This document shows positions 7,856 to 14,670 of a stretch of DNA of 64,000 nt, piece after piece. Location of the stretch: assembly GCA_045105235.1 (NCBI GenBank), contig JBGCDH010000016.1, positions 124,001 through 188,000 on the forward strand. The letters run 5' to 3'. Position 1 is the first letter of the stretch; every line of letters starts with the position of its first letter. The translations under genes were made by a program, and so were the position numbers. The DNA is from GCA-2684655 sp045105235. Its GTDB lineage: Bacteria; Planctomycetota; UBA1135; UBA2386. Below the pieces are notes generated by a model. The model searched no databases, was not told the DNA's origin, and saw only the letters and a program-made list of their open reading frames with translations.

Positions 7856-9079
7856 ATGCTCGCACTGACGCTGACCATTGCGGCCTTGCTGCCGCAGAAT
7901 CAGGGGCAACGCACGTTGCCCGCGCCCGATCCCAACGAGGGCAACTTCCAAAAGTGGATGACCTACGTGCAGCCGGCTGGGCACGAGGAGGCCTACCGTG
8001 AGATTGGCTGGCGCAACGAGTTTTGGCCGGCGGTGCAAGAGGCAAAGCGGCTCGGCCGCCCGATCCTGTTTTGGACCATGAATGGCCACCCGCTCGGCTG
8101 CACATGAAACAACGGTGTTCGGGGCAGACAGTTGGTCTGGTCCAACCCAAGGATTCGCAAGCTCACGCGGGAGTTCGTCTCGGTCGCCGACGGCGTCTAC
8201 ATGCTCTACCCAGAGGACGCGGGCAACCTCAACCGCGTCAAGAACAACGAAGACCATCAGTTCTTCAAGCGTTTCGGCGAGTCGATGCCGCCCGGTGACT
8301 GGCACCATCCAGGCACCAAGCAGGGCATCTACATGATCGGTCCGGACGGCGAGTATCTCGAGGGCTGCTTTGCGGCCAGTGGTGCTCCTGACGACGTGGC
8401 CGGCCGGCTCAAGCGGGCGCTGCAGCGCTGGGAAACCTTGCGCAAGGAGAAGGACTACGCCAACGAGCCGGTGCCGTTCGTCAAGACGATGTTGCCGCAC
8501 GAGCTGACGTCGGCGGAGTTTTTGCTGCGCGTGCACGCGCGCGATCTGCCGCGCGGCGATCGCAAGCAAATGCGCTTCAGCCCGCGGGAGCACCTGAGTG
8601 GCCGTTGGGACGAGTTCATGCAGTGGGCGTGGAACGAAAACTGGCACGACACGCCCGACTGGCGCGCGCTGTTGCCCGCGGCCGGCAAAGACGCCAAGTC
8701 AGTAGATGAAGATTTTGTCAGCTGGCTGGTTTGCAACGCGCTCGTCGACAACGTGCGCGGCCAAGCCAACCCGTGGGAGGAGCGCGCGGTCCAAAAGGCT
8801 GAGCTCACGGTGCAGCGAGTCGGCACCCAGGCCGGCAAGGTCAAGCTGGTCTACCGCGGCATGGTCAACCTGGAGCAAGACAATCGGACGCTGCAGATGA
8901 AGCTCTACGGCGAAGGGTTGTTCGACAAGAAGGCCAACGACCTCGTCAAGTTTGAGCTGCTGGCGTCGGGCATGCGCGCCGGCTCGCAGCGCTTCAATCA
9001 GCGTTGGACGGACATGGGGCCCGCGCCGATCGGTTTTGCGATCACGCGCTGGCTGCCCGAGCCCGCCGCGAAGAAGTAG
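7856..9079 (+). CDS. Putative selenoprotein, thioredoxin-like, in-frame TGA (Sec84)
   Basis: Two adjacent open frames, 7856-8104 and 8108-9079, lie in the same phase and are separated only by a TGA at 8105-8107. Read through, they give one 407-residue protein with Sec at position 84 in GHPLGCTUNNGVRG (Cys82-Thr-Sec84). Around it the sequence follows the pattern of thioredoxin-like proteins: a tryptophan-rich helix (EFWPAVQEAKRLGRP), a strand (ILFWTMNGH), the redox turn, then a helix and FVSVADGVY. The N-terminus is hydrophobic and may be a signal peptide. The C-terminal 230 residues are unassigned and end in a domain with repeated W and D residues. A hairpin that fits a bacterial SECIS starts 13 bases after the TGA. 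The alternative is a pseudogene or sequencing error, but the second half has no credible start of its own and keeps coding character throughout. Confidence 0.75.
8121..8143 (+). promoter_or_regulatory. Candidate bacterial SECIS hairpin
   Basis: CAGAC (8125-8129) and GTCTG (8135-8139) pair around an AGTTG loop; beyond a G-G mismatch the stem continues GGG with TCC. The loop starts 22 bases after the TGA and its second base is G. This agrees with the known bacterial SECIS consensus (a stem directly after UGA, loop 16-37 bases away, G among the first two loop bases). Confidence 0.6.
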
Positions 9080-9101
9080 GCGTCGCCTTTCTGGTCCGCG
9101 G

Positions 9102-10958
9102 CTACGCGGGCGCGCCGTCGCCCGTGCCGTCGCCGGCGCTGGACGCGCCTGATGCGATGCGCAGCAGTGCGATGGCACAGGCCGCCGCACCAGCAAGCAG
9201 CCCGGCTCCCTTGCCGTAGTCGCCGAAGATGACGGCGCCAACCGCCGGCAGCGTCAGCCAGACGATTGCCGTGCCGAGCACGACGCAGACCAGGTTGCGC
9301 GCCAGGGTTCCATCCGGCCGCACGTCTGGGGCGAGGGCCGCGACCGGACCCCAGCCGGGGCCGTCGGGGCGCACCTTGCGGTAGAAGTTCACGACCTGTT
9401 CGGGGTCGGTTTTGGTGAAGAGGGTCGTCGCCAGCCACAGGAACGCGGTGCCGACGGCCACGATCAGCATCTTGTATTCGCCTGGAAGCTCGGCAAAGAA
9501 GCCTTCGGTCGCGTTGGCCTCGAGCGCCGTCAGGATGCCGAACAGCAGCAGCGAGCCGACCATCGCAACGATCTCGCTCCAAACGTTGATGCGCCACCAG
9601 AACCAGCGCAGGATGAAAACCGCGCCGACGCCGGCACCGAGAGCTGCCAAGAACGCCCAGGCGTCGTCAACCGACAGGCCGCTCGACAGCATCCACCACG
9701 CGACGCCCCCGCCGAGCACCAGGATCAGTCCGGAGGCAATCCGCGAGGCGCGCATCAGCTGGCGGTCGTCGGCGTCCGGCGCGAGGAAGCGCTTGTAGAC
9801 GTCGTTGACCAGGTAGCTTGCGCCCCAGTTCATCTGTGTGCTGATGGTCGACATAAATGCCGCCGCAAACGTCACCAGGAGCAGGCCGCGAAGGCCGGTC
9901 GGCGCGAGCTCGCGGATCATCATTGGAAAGCCGCTGCCGGCGTCGGCGCCTTCGTTGCGCAGCTCGGGGTGCAGCGCGATCGCTGCAAACGCAACCAGGA
10001 TCCACGGCCACGGCCGCAGGCAGTAGTGCGCGAGCTGGAAAAACAGCGTCGCCTTGACCGCGTGCTTTTCATCTTTGCACGAGGCCATGCGCTGCACGAT
10101 GTAGCCGCCGCCGCCGGGTTCGTTGCCGGGATACCAGGTGGCCCACCATTGCGAGAGCACCAGCACCGCGAAGATGCCGATCGGCATGACCGCGTTTTCC
10201 GCCGTGAAGTCGGGCACAAACGCGAGCGGGTCGCCTTCGCCGGCGTAGACCTCGTTGAGTCGTTCCTGCATGGCGTCGACGCCGCCGAGATGCGATACGG
10301 CAACGACGGCCAGTCCGATGCAGCCGCCCATCGCGAGCACAAACTGGATCATGTCGGTGATCGCCACGCCCCACAGGCCCGACAGGATCGAGTAGGCGCC
10401 GGTGATGGCGAGCATTGCCGCGATCAGCAGAAGCTGCGTCGATTCGCCGCCGCCGCCCGCCGCCGGATCCGCCGCGGCCGCGCTGGCGTCATACAGCACC
10501 GTTTGCTGCAGCACCTGCGCCATCGCCTTGGTCACCCAGCCAATCACGATCGAGTTCATGATGATCGCGATGTAGAGCCCGCGGAAGCCGCGCAAGAACG
10601 CCGCGGCGCGGCCCGTGTAGCGCAGTTCAATCAGCTCGACGTCGGTCAGGACTTCTGCCCGCCGCCACAGCTTGGCAAAGACGAAGACCGTCAGCATCCC
10701 GCCGAAGGCCCAGGCCCACCAAAACCAGTTGCCGGCAAGGCCGTGCTTGGCGACCAGCCCGGTGACGGCCAGCGGCGTGTCCGCTGCAAACGTCGTTGCC
10801 ACCATCGAGGTGCCGGCGATCCACCACGGCAGGCTGCGCCCGGACGCGAAGTATTCGACAAAGCTCGAGCCCGCCCGATTCTTGAACCAGAGGCCGATGC
10901 CGAGCGCGATCGCGAAGTAGCCGCCGATGATGGCCCAGTCGAGTGCTGCGAGCTCCAT
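9102..10958 (-). CDS. Sodium:solute symporter (SSS family)
   Basis: A 618-residue polytopic inner-membrane protein with about 13 predicted helices. The N-terminus (ALDWAIIGGYFAIALGIGLW) and following GRSLPWWIAGTSMVATTFAADTP block are characteristic of the sodium:solute symporter family, and SILSGLWGVAITDMIQF is the classic SSS signature segment. Members import sugars, amino acids, nucleosides or organic anions with sodium. A low-complexity Ala/Gly insert (ASAAAADPAAGGGGE) lies in one loop. There is no linked catabolic gene, so the substrate is unknown. It ends 22 bases from the end of the selenoprotein gene and is convergent with it. Confidence 0.93.
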   Translation of the reverse strand: MELAALDWAIIGGYFAIALGIGLWFKNRAGSSFVEYFASGRSLPWWIAGTSMVATTFAADTPLAVTGLVAKHGLAGNWFWWAWAFGGMLTVFVFAKLWRRAEVLTDVELIELRYTGRAAAFLRGFRGLYIAIIMNSIVIGWVTKAMAQVLQQTVLYDASAAAADPAAGGGGESTQLLLIAAMLAITGAYSILSGLWGVAITDMIQFVLAMGGCIGLAVVAVSHLGGVDAMQERLNEVYAGEGDPLAFVPDFTAENAVMPIGIFAVLVLSQWWATWYPGNEPGGGGYIVQRMASCKDEKHAVKATLFFQLAHYCLRPWPWILVAFAAIALHPELRNEGADAGSGFPMMIRELAPTGLRGLLLVTFAAAFMSTISTQMNWGASYLVNDVYKRFLAPDADDRQLMRASRIASGLILVLGGGVAWWMLSSGLSVDDAWAFLAALGAGVGAVFILRWFWWRINVWSEIVAMVGSLLLFGILTALEANATEGFFAELPGEYKMLIVAVGTAFLWLATTLFTKTDPEQVVNFYRKVRPDGPGWGPVAALAPDVRPDGTLARNLVCVVLGTAIVWLTLPAVGAVIFGDYGKGAGLLAGAAACAIALLRIASGASSAGDGTGDGAPA

Positions 10959-11044
10959 GGGGACGGATGTTCGGGGCAGGGGTCGATGGACGCCAGTACG
11001 AGCTTGATCCTTGATCCGAGCGCGATCGCGGCTATCGCATAGGC

Positions 11045-11344
11045 ATGAACCTCATCGAGGTGCACTTTGCGGAGGTCGACAAGACCGTTTTCGTCGAGCC
11101 CGGCACGACGCTGCTCAAAGCGGCGGAGCTGGCCTCTGTCGATATCTTGACGGGGTGCACGCGCGGCATGTGCGGCACCGATGCCCACCGCATCGAGGCT
11201 GCCGCCGAGGCCCTGGAGCCGCCGTCGGACGACGAGCGCGGCACTCTCGACCGCATGGGGGTCGAAGGTCACTGCCGGCTGCTGTGCTCCGCTCGGGTTC
11301 GTGCCGGGCGGGTCATCGTTGCCGGCGACGCGTTGACGGACTGA
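11045..11344 (+). CDS. 2Fe-2S ferredoxin-like protein with altered cysteine spacing
   Basis: A 99-residue beta-grasp protein of the plant-type ferredoxin fold (VHFAEVDKTVFVEPGTTLLKA, then GCTRGMCGTD). Canonical members bind the cluster through CX4CX2C and a distant Cys. Here Cys38 and Cys43 are present, the next expected ligand is Asp46, and two cysteines occur late as Cys77 and Cys81 (HCRLLC). The cluster may therefore use Cys38, Cys43, Cys77 and Cys81. The ATG is preceded 6 bases upstream by TATCGC, close to the -10 pattern. It lies just upstream of a methyltransferase gene and is divergent from the symporter gene. The redox partner is unknown. Confidence 0.8.
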   Translation: MNLIEVHFAEVDKTVFVEPGTTLLKAAELASVDILTGCTRGMCGTDAHRIEAAAEALEPPSDDERGTLDRMGVEGHCRLLCSARVRAGRVIVAGDALTD

Positions 11345-11367
11345 GCCGTTTTGGGCAATGTGTCCGC

Positions 11368-12075
11368 TTGTCCGAGCCCGAAACAGTGCCTGACCGAGAC
11401 ACAGTGCCTGACCGAGACACCGTGCCTGACCCAGACACCGTGCCAGAGCGAAACGCAGTGCCCGAACGAACCGGTTCGCGACCGCTGCGCGATGGCCTCG
11501 GCTTCTTCGGCCGGTTCTTGAAGAATCCCACGTCGGTAGGTGCCGTGCTGCCGAGCTCGCGCAACCTGTCGCGGCTGCTGGTCGGGTCGCTCGACGAAGT
11601 CCAGCCAGGCGAGCTTGTGGTCGAATACGGTCCCGGCACCGGGCCGATGACCGAAGTCGTGCATGAGCGGCTGCCCGCGGGCGCGAAGTATCTCGGCATC
11701 GAGCTCGAGCCGAGCTTCTACGAACGGCTCGTAAGCCGCTTCCCGACGCGCGACTTTCACCTCGGCTCCGCGGCCGATATCGAGAGCATCCTGAACGAGC
11801 GCGGTCTGCCGCGTCCGGTGCGAATCCTCAGCGGGCTACCGTTTGCGAGTCTGCCGCTGCCGGTGCAGGACCAGATCGTGAAAGGGCTGGTCTGGGCGAT
11901 GCAGGACTCCAACTGCGACTTCCGCACGTTTCAGTATGTGCACGCCTACCGCATGCGCGCCGCCAAGCATTTCCGCGCCCAGATGTCCGAGCGCTTTGCG
12001 AACTTCCAGCGCCTTGGCCCGAGCATGCGCAACGTGCCGCCTGCCTATGTGCTGCGCTACTACGGCGTGAACTGA
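11368..12075 (+). CDS. Class I SAM-dependent methyltransferase (phospholipid/rRNA methyltransferase-like)
   Basis: About 235 residues. The core begins with FLKNPTSVGAVLPSSRNLSR and continues with motif I in VVEYGPGTGPMTEV, then GIELEPSFYERL, as in the family that holds phosphatidylethanolamine N-methyltransferases and KsgA-like enzymes. The C-terminus (NVPPAYVLRYYGVN) also fits that family. The N-terminus is unusual: five copies of a TVPDRD-like hexapeptide precede the enzyme domain, each with a GTG that could serve as a start. I placed the start at the TTG at 11368, 6 bases after CAATGT, but any of the in-frame GTG codons (11386, 11404, 11422) is possible. It follows the ferredoxin gene by 23 bases. 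Confidence 0.75.
   Translation: MSEPETVPDRDTVPDRDTVPDPDTVPERNAVPERTGSRPLRDGLGFFGRFLKNPTSVGAVLPSSRNLSRLLVGSLDEVQPGELVVEYGPGTGPMTEVVHERLPAGAKYLGIELEPSFYERLVSRFPTRDFHLGSAADIESILNERGLPRPVRILSGLPFASLPLPVQDQIVKGLVWAMQDSNCDFRTFQYVHAYRMRAAKHFRAQMSERFANFQRLGPSMRNVPPAYVLRYYGVN
11383..11472 (+). repeat. Five 18-base tandem repeats
   Basis: Five units of acagtgcctgaccgagac, the first two identical and the rest diverging, encode [TA]VP[DE]R[DNT]. Every unit contains an in-frame GTG at the same place. Confidence 0.85.
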
Positions 12076-12113
12076 TGCCCCCGAGCTGACGCCCCAGAGC
12101 TGACGCCCCCGAG
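12072..12113 (+). repeat. Three 14-base repeats carrying the stop codon
   Basis: Units ctgatgcccccgag, ctgacgccccagag and ctgacgcccccgag start one base before the methyltransferase stop. Each holds a TGA, and because the unit is 14 bases the copies fall in all three frames. Confidence 0.8.
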
Positions 12114-12195
12114 CTGCGGTCCGCATCCTGAGGTCGTCGCGCGCGCTGGGCCGCGTTCTGCAGCGTTTCAGGTTGCGACCGGATCCCGCGTGACA

Positions 12196-13068
12196 ATGCC
12201 CACGAACTCAAAGCGAACGGTGGTCTTCGCTACCTGTCTCGAGCAGCCCGACCTGCAGCCCGATGATGTTCCCATCGCCGCGGCGTTGCAGCAGCGAGGC
12301 GCGCGCGTCGTGGCGGCCGCCTGGAACGGTCCGTTTGCGCCCTTCGCGGCAGCGGACTTGGTGGCCGTTCGTTCGACCTGGGACTACCAGCAGGCGCCGG
12401 ATGCGTTCTTGGCCTGGCTCGACCGGTTGGACCGGGAGGGCGCTCGGGTCGTCAACGAGCCGCGGCTGATGCGCTGGAACGCCGACAAGAGCTACCTGCT
12501 CGATCTGGCCAAGCGCGGTGCGCCGCTGCCGCCGACTCGCCGCGTGGAGCCCGATGCGTCTGCTATCGCCGCCGCGATGGATGAGCTGTCGCTCGCGGAG
12601 GCCGTCGTGAAGCCGCTTTTCGGCGCTGGCGCGAGCGGGCTTTCCATCGTGCGACGCGATGATCCGGCCAGCCTGGACGAAGCGGCCGAGCGTCTCGGCG
12701 GCGGCGGGCTGCTGCAGCCGCTGCTCGCCGAGATCCGCACGCTAGGGGAGACCTCCCTGACGTTCTTTGCCGGGGAGTTCTCGCATGCCGTCGTCAAGCG
12801 GCCCGAGCAGGGATCGATCCTCGTGCAGGCAGAGCACGGTGGTGCGACAGTCGCGGTGGAAGCGGCGGCGGCGCAGCTGGTTTCGGCCCGCGCGGTGCTG
12901 GCGATGTTGCCGGAGCTGGCCTGCTATGCGCGGCTCGACTTCGTGTTTGGCGAGCGCACGTGGCTGATGGAGGTTGAGGTCATCGAGCCCGAGCTCTTTG
13001 TGCTCCACGGTGAAGGTGCCGCCGACCGCTGTGCCGAGGCACTGCTGCGCGCGATTCGCTCGTTCTAG
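12196..13068 (+). CDS. ATP-grasp domain protein
   Basis: A 290-residue ATP-grasp enzyme resembling RimK/glutathione-synthetase-like proteins. It has a pre-ATP-grasp half (VAVRSTWDYQ, then RVVNEPRLMRWNADKSYLLDLA), the lysine strand AVVKPLFGAGASG, and the C-terminal YARLDFVFGERTWLMEVEVIEPELFV, which supplies the Mg-ATP ligands (Asp, Glu, and Glu in place of the usual Asn). Such enzymes ligate a carboxylate to an amine or thiol. The pattern WDY...N.....WN.DK is typical of small stand-alone ATP-grasp proteins whose substrates are unknown. A GTG at 12190 is two codons upstream and equally possible. No partner biosynthetic gene is adjacent. Confidence 0.85.
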   Translation: MPTNSKRTVVFATCLEQPDLQPDDVPIAAALQQRGARVVAAAWNGPFAPFAAADLVAVRSTWDYQQAPDAFLAWLDRLDREGARVVNEPRLMRWNADKSYLLDLAKRGAPLPPTRRVEPDASAIAAAMDELSLAEAVVKPLFGAGASGLSIVRRDDPASLDEAAERLGGGGLLQPLLAEIRTLGETSLTFFAGEFSHAVVKRPEQGSILVQAEHGGATVAVEAAAAQLVSARAVLAMLPELACYARLDFVFGERTWLMEVEVIEPELFVLHGEGAADRCAEALLRAIRSF

Positions 13069-13079
13069 CTATTCGGGCG

Positions 13080-13370
13080 CTACATCGGCGGCAGTGATCG
13101 CCGCTGGCGGATCTCATCGGCAAGCATCTCGGCGAGCTGGTTGGTGCGCTCGAGCTTGTCCTCCAACACGCGGATGCGGTCATCCTGCGATTTGCTGTGG
13201 TGCATCGCCAGCATCGCGATCCAGGCGAGCCCGAGCACGAAGGTGATGATGCCGATTTGCGGCGATGACCAGTTGGGCAGGCGCGTGTTGGCGATGTGTT
13301 CGAGAAACAACGACGCGATCAGCAGCGTGGCCATGCGCAGGTGGAACGAGGTGTCGTTGGGAAAGCGCAT
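13080..13370 (-). CDS. Small membrane protein with two helices and a coiled coil
   Basis: A 96-residue hypothetical protein. Two transmembrane helices are visible (MATLLIASLFLEHIA and IGIITFVLGLAWIAMLAMH), followed by a charged coiled coil (DDRIRVLEDKLERTNQLAEM) that should lie in the cytoplasm. The layout resembles small DUF6526-like proteins but I cannot confirm membership. The open frame extends another 48 codons upstream, yet those residues are arginine-rich and look like noise; I chose the ATG at 13370. It is convergent with the ATP-grasp gene and divergent from the FG-GAP gene. Confidence 0.65.
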   Translation of the reverse strand: MRFPNDTSFHLRMATLLIASLFLEHIANTRLPNWSSPQIGIITFVLGLAWIAMLAMHHSKSQDDRIRVLEDKLERTNQLAEMLADEIRQRRSLPPM

Positions 13371-13468
13371 GCCCCGAGTTTGGCCGCCCCGTCGCAGGAA
13401 TGCGACGGGAGGGCTGGGAGTTCTCATCCTGGCGTATCGTCGAGACGTCGGATTTTTCAGGAGAGCAC

Positions 13469-14632
13469 ATGACCCAACCCGTCCCGAATCGCTTCTCGGC
13501 AGTATCCGCCGCATCGCTGACCCTTGCGATGGCGGCTGCCGGTTCCTCTGCGACTGCGCAATACAAAGCCGAACCTGTCCCCGTGCCGGCGGCAGGGGGC
13601 GGCTATCGGGTCTCGGCTGCGCTGGGCGATATCGACGGCGATGACGTTATGGACCTGGTGATGGGGCGCAACGGCGGGTTTGACTGGCGTCGAGGGCTCA
13701 CAGAAGGGCCGAAGCGCACGTTTGCGGCGGAAAACCTGACGCTTGGCTGCGCTGTGTCGCCAAGCTGCGAGAGTGCTGGCGAGCCACGGCTGGTCGATGT
13801 CGACAACGACGGCGATCTGGACCTGCTGACGCTCGACGATCCGAGTCTTGCGGGCGTCCGCAGGTGGCGGCGGATCCGCGCGGTTTGGTTTGCCAATGCC
13901 GGCGATGGCACGTTCGGCGAAGCGAGGGCGCTCGCAGATCGCGAAGGCAAGCCGCTCGATCTGGCCGGCGAGCCGAGCGCGGTCGCGCTGGCGGACTGGG
14001 ATGGCGACGGCGTGCGTGACTTCCTGGTGGCGACGCCGAGTATTCACCTGCATCGCGGCGCGATCGGCGGAGGGTTCGCCAGCAAGCCGCTGAATCTTGG
14101 GGTCGCGAGCCGGAGCTTTGCGGTCGTGGACTGGGACGGGGATGGCCAGCTCGACCTGGTCACGGCCGAGGCCGGTGCGGTCTTGCTGCACCTGCGGGGC
14201 GGCGGCGGCGGCGGCGGCGATGGCGGCGGCTTGCTGGCGGCTGAGCGGGTCGGCAAGTCGGCGGGCGTGTTGGCTCCTCTGCGGCTCACCCTCTGCGATT
14301 GGGATGGCGCCGGCGGCCTGGATCTGCTGGTCGGGGACCATGTCGAGCAGGCTCCGGTGGCGGCGCCGGCTTCTGAGGCGGAAATCGCGCAAGACGACGC
14401 AGAGCTCGCCGCCGCCGAGCGGATGCTTGCGGTTGTGCAGCAAGAGCTCGAGCGTTTGAAGCAGACTCCGCCCCAGCGCACGCTGGGCGCCATGAAGCGG
14501 CGAAGCGCATGGCGCGAGGAGCTGCAGCGATGGTCCGTCGGCCCCGAGGCCGTGCGCACTCGCATTCTGGCTCGCCGCCGGCAGGCGCAAAGTCCGCCGT
14601 CGCGCGGGATCGTCCAGGTTCTGCTGCGCTGA
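13469..14632 (+). CDS. Secreted FG-GAP/VCBS repeat protein
   Basis: A 387-residue exported protein. A Sec signal peptide ends near residue 30 (AAAGSSATAQ). At least five calcium-binding repeats of the FG-GAP/VCBS beta-propeller type follow, each with a D.D.DG.D loop: ALGDIDGDDVMDLV, LVDVDNDGDLDLL, LADWDGDGVRDFLV, VVDWDGDGQLDLV and LCDWDGAGGLDLLV. A poly-glycine run (GGGGGGGDGGG) interrupts the propeller. The C-terminal 70 residues form a charged helix rich in Glu and Arg. Its role is probably adhesion or surface binding. An AGGAG lies close before the ATG, so this gene is translated in the classical way. Confidence 0.85.
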   Translation: MTQPVPNRFSAVSAASLTLAMAAAGSSATAQYKAEPVPVPAAGGGYRVSAALGDIDGDDVMDLVMGRNGGFDWRRGLTEGPKRTFAAENLTLGCAVSPSCESAGEPRLVDVDNDGDLDLLTLDDPSLAGVRRWRRIRAVWFANAGDGTFGEARALADREGKPLDLAGEPSAVALADWDGDGVRDFLVATPSIHLHRGAIGGGFASKPLNLGVASRSFAVVDWDGDGQLDLVTAEAGAVLLHLRGGGGGGGDGGGLLAAERVGKSAGVLAPLRLTLCDWDGAGGLDLLVGDHVEQAPVAAPASEAEIAQDDAELAAAERMLAVVQQELERLKQTPPQRTLGAMKRRSAWREELQRWSVGPEAVRTRILARRRQAQSPPSRGIVQVLLR

Positions 14633-14670
14633 CGCGGGGCGAACGGCATACTGCTCGCCGAGAACCAGCT

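Noticed and set aside
8105..8107. TGA read as tryptophan (alternative genetic code)
   Set aside because: Many genes in the window end at TGA, including 6694, 11344, 12075, 14632, 22652 and 24130, and Trp is encoded by TGG throughout.
7856..9079. A frameshift or sequencing error as the cause of the split reading frame
   Set aside because: The two parts are in the same frame, so no frameshift is needed, and the stop is TGA next to a Cys in a redox-type context with a SECIS-like hairpin. A single-base error cannot be fully excluded but fits less well.
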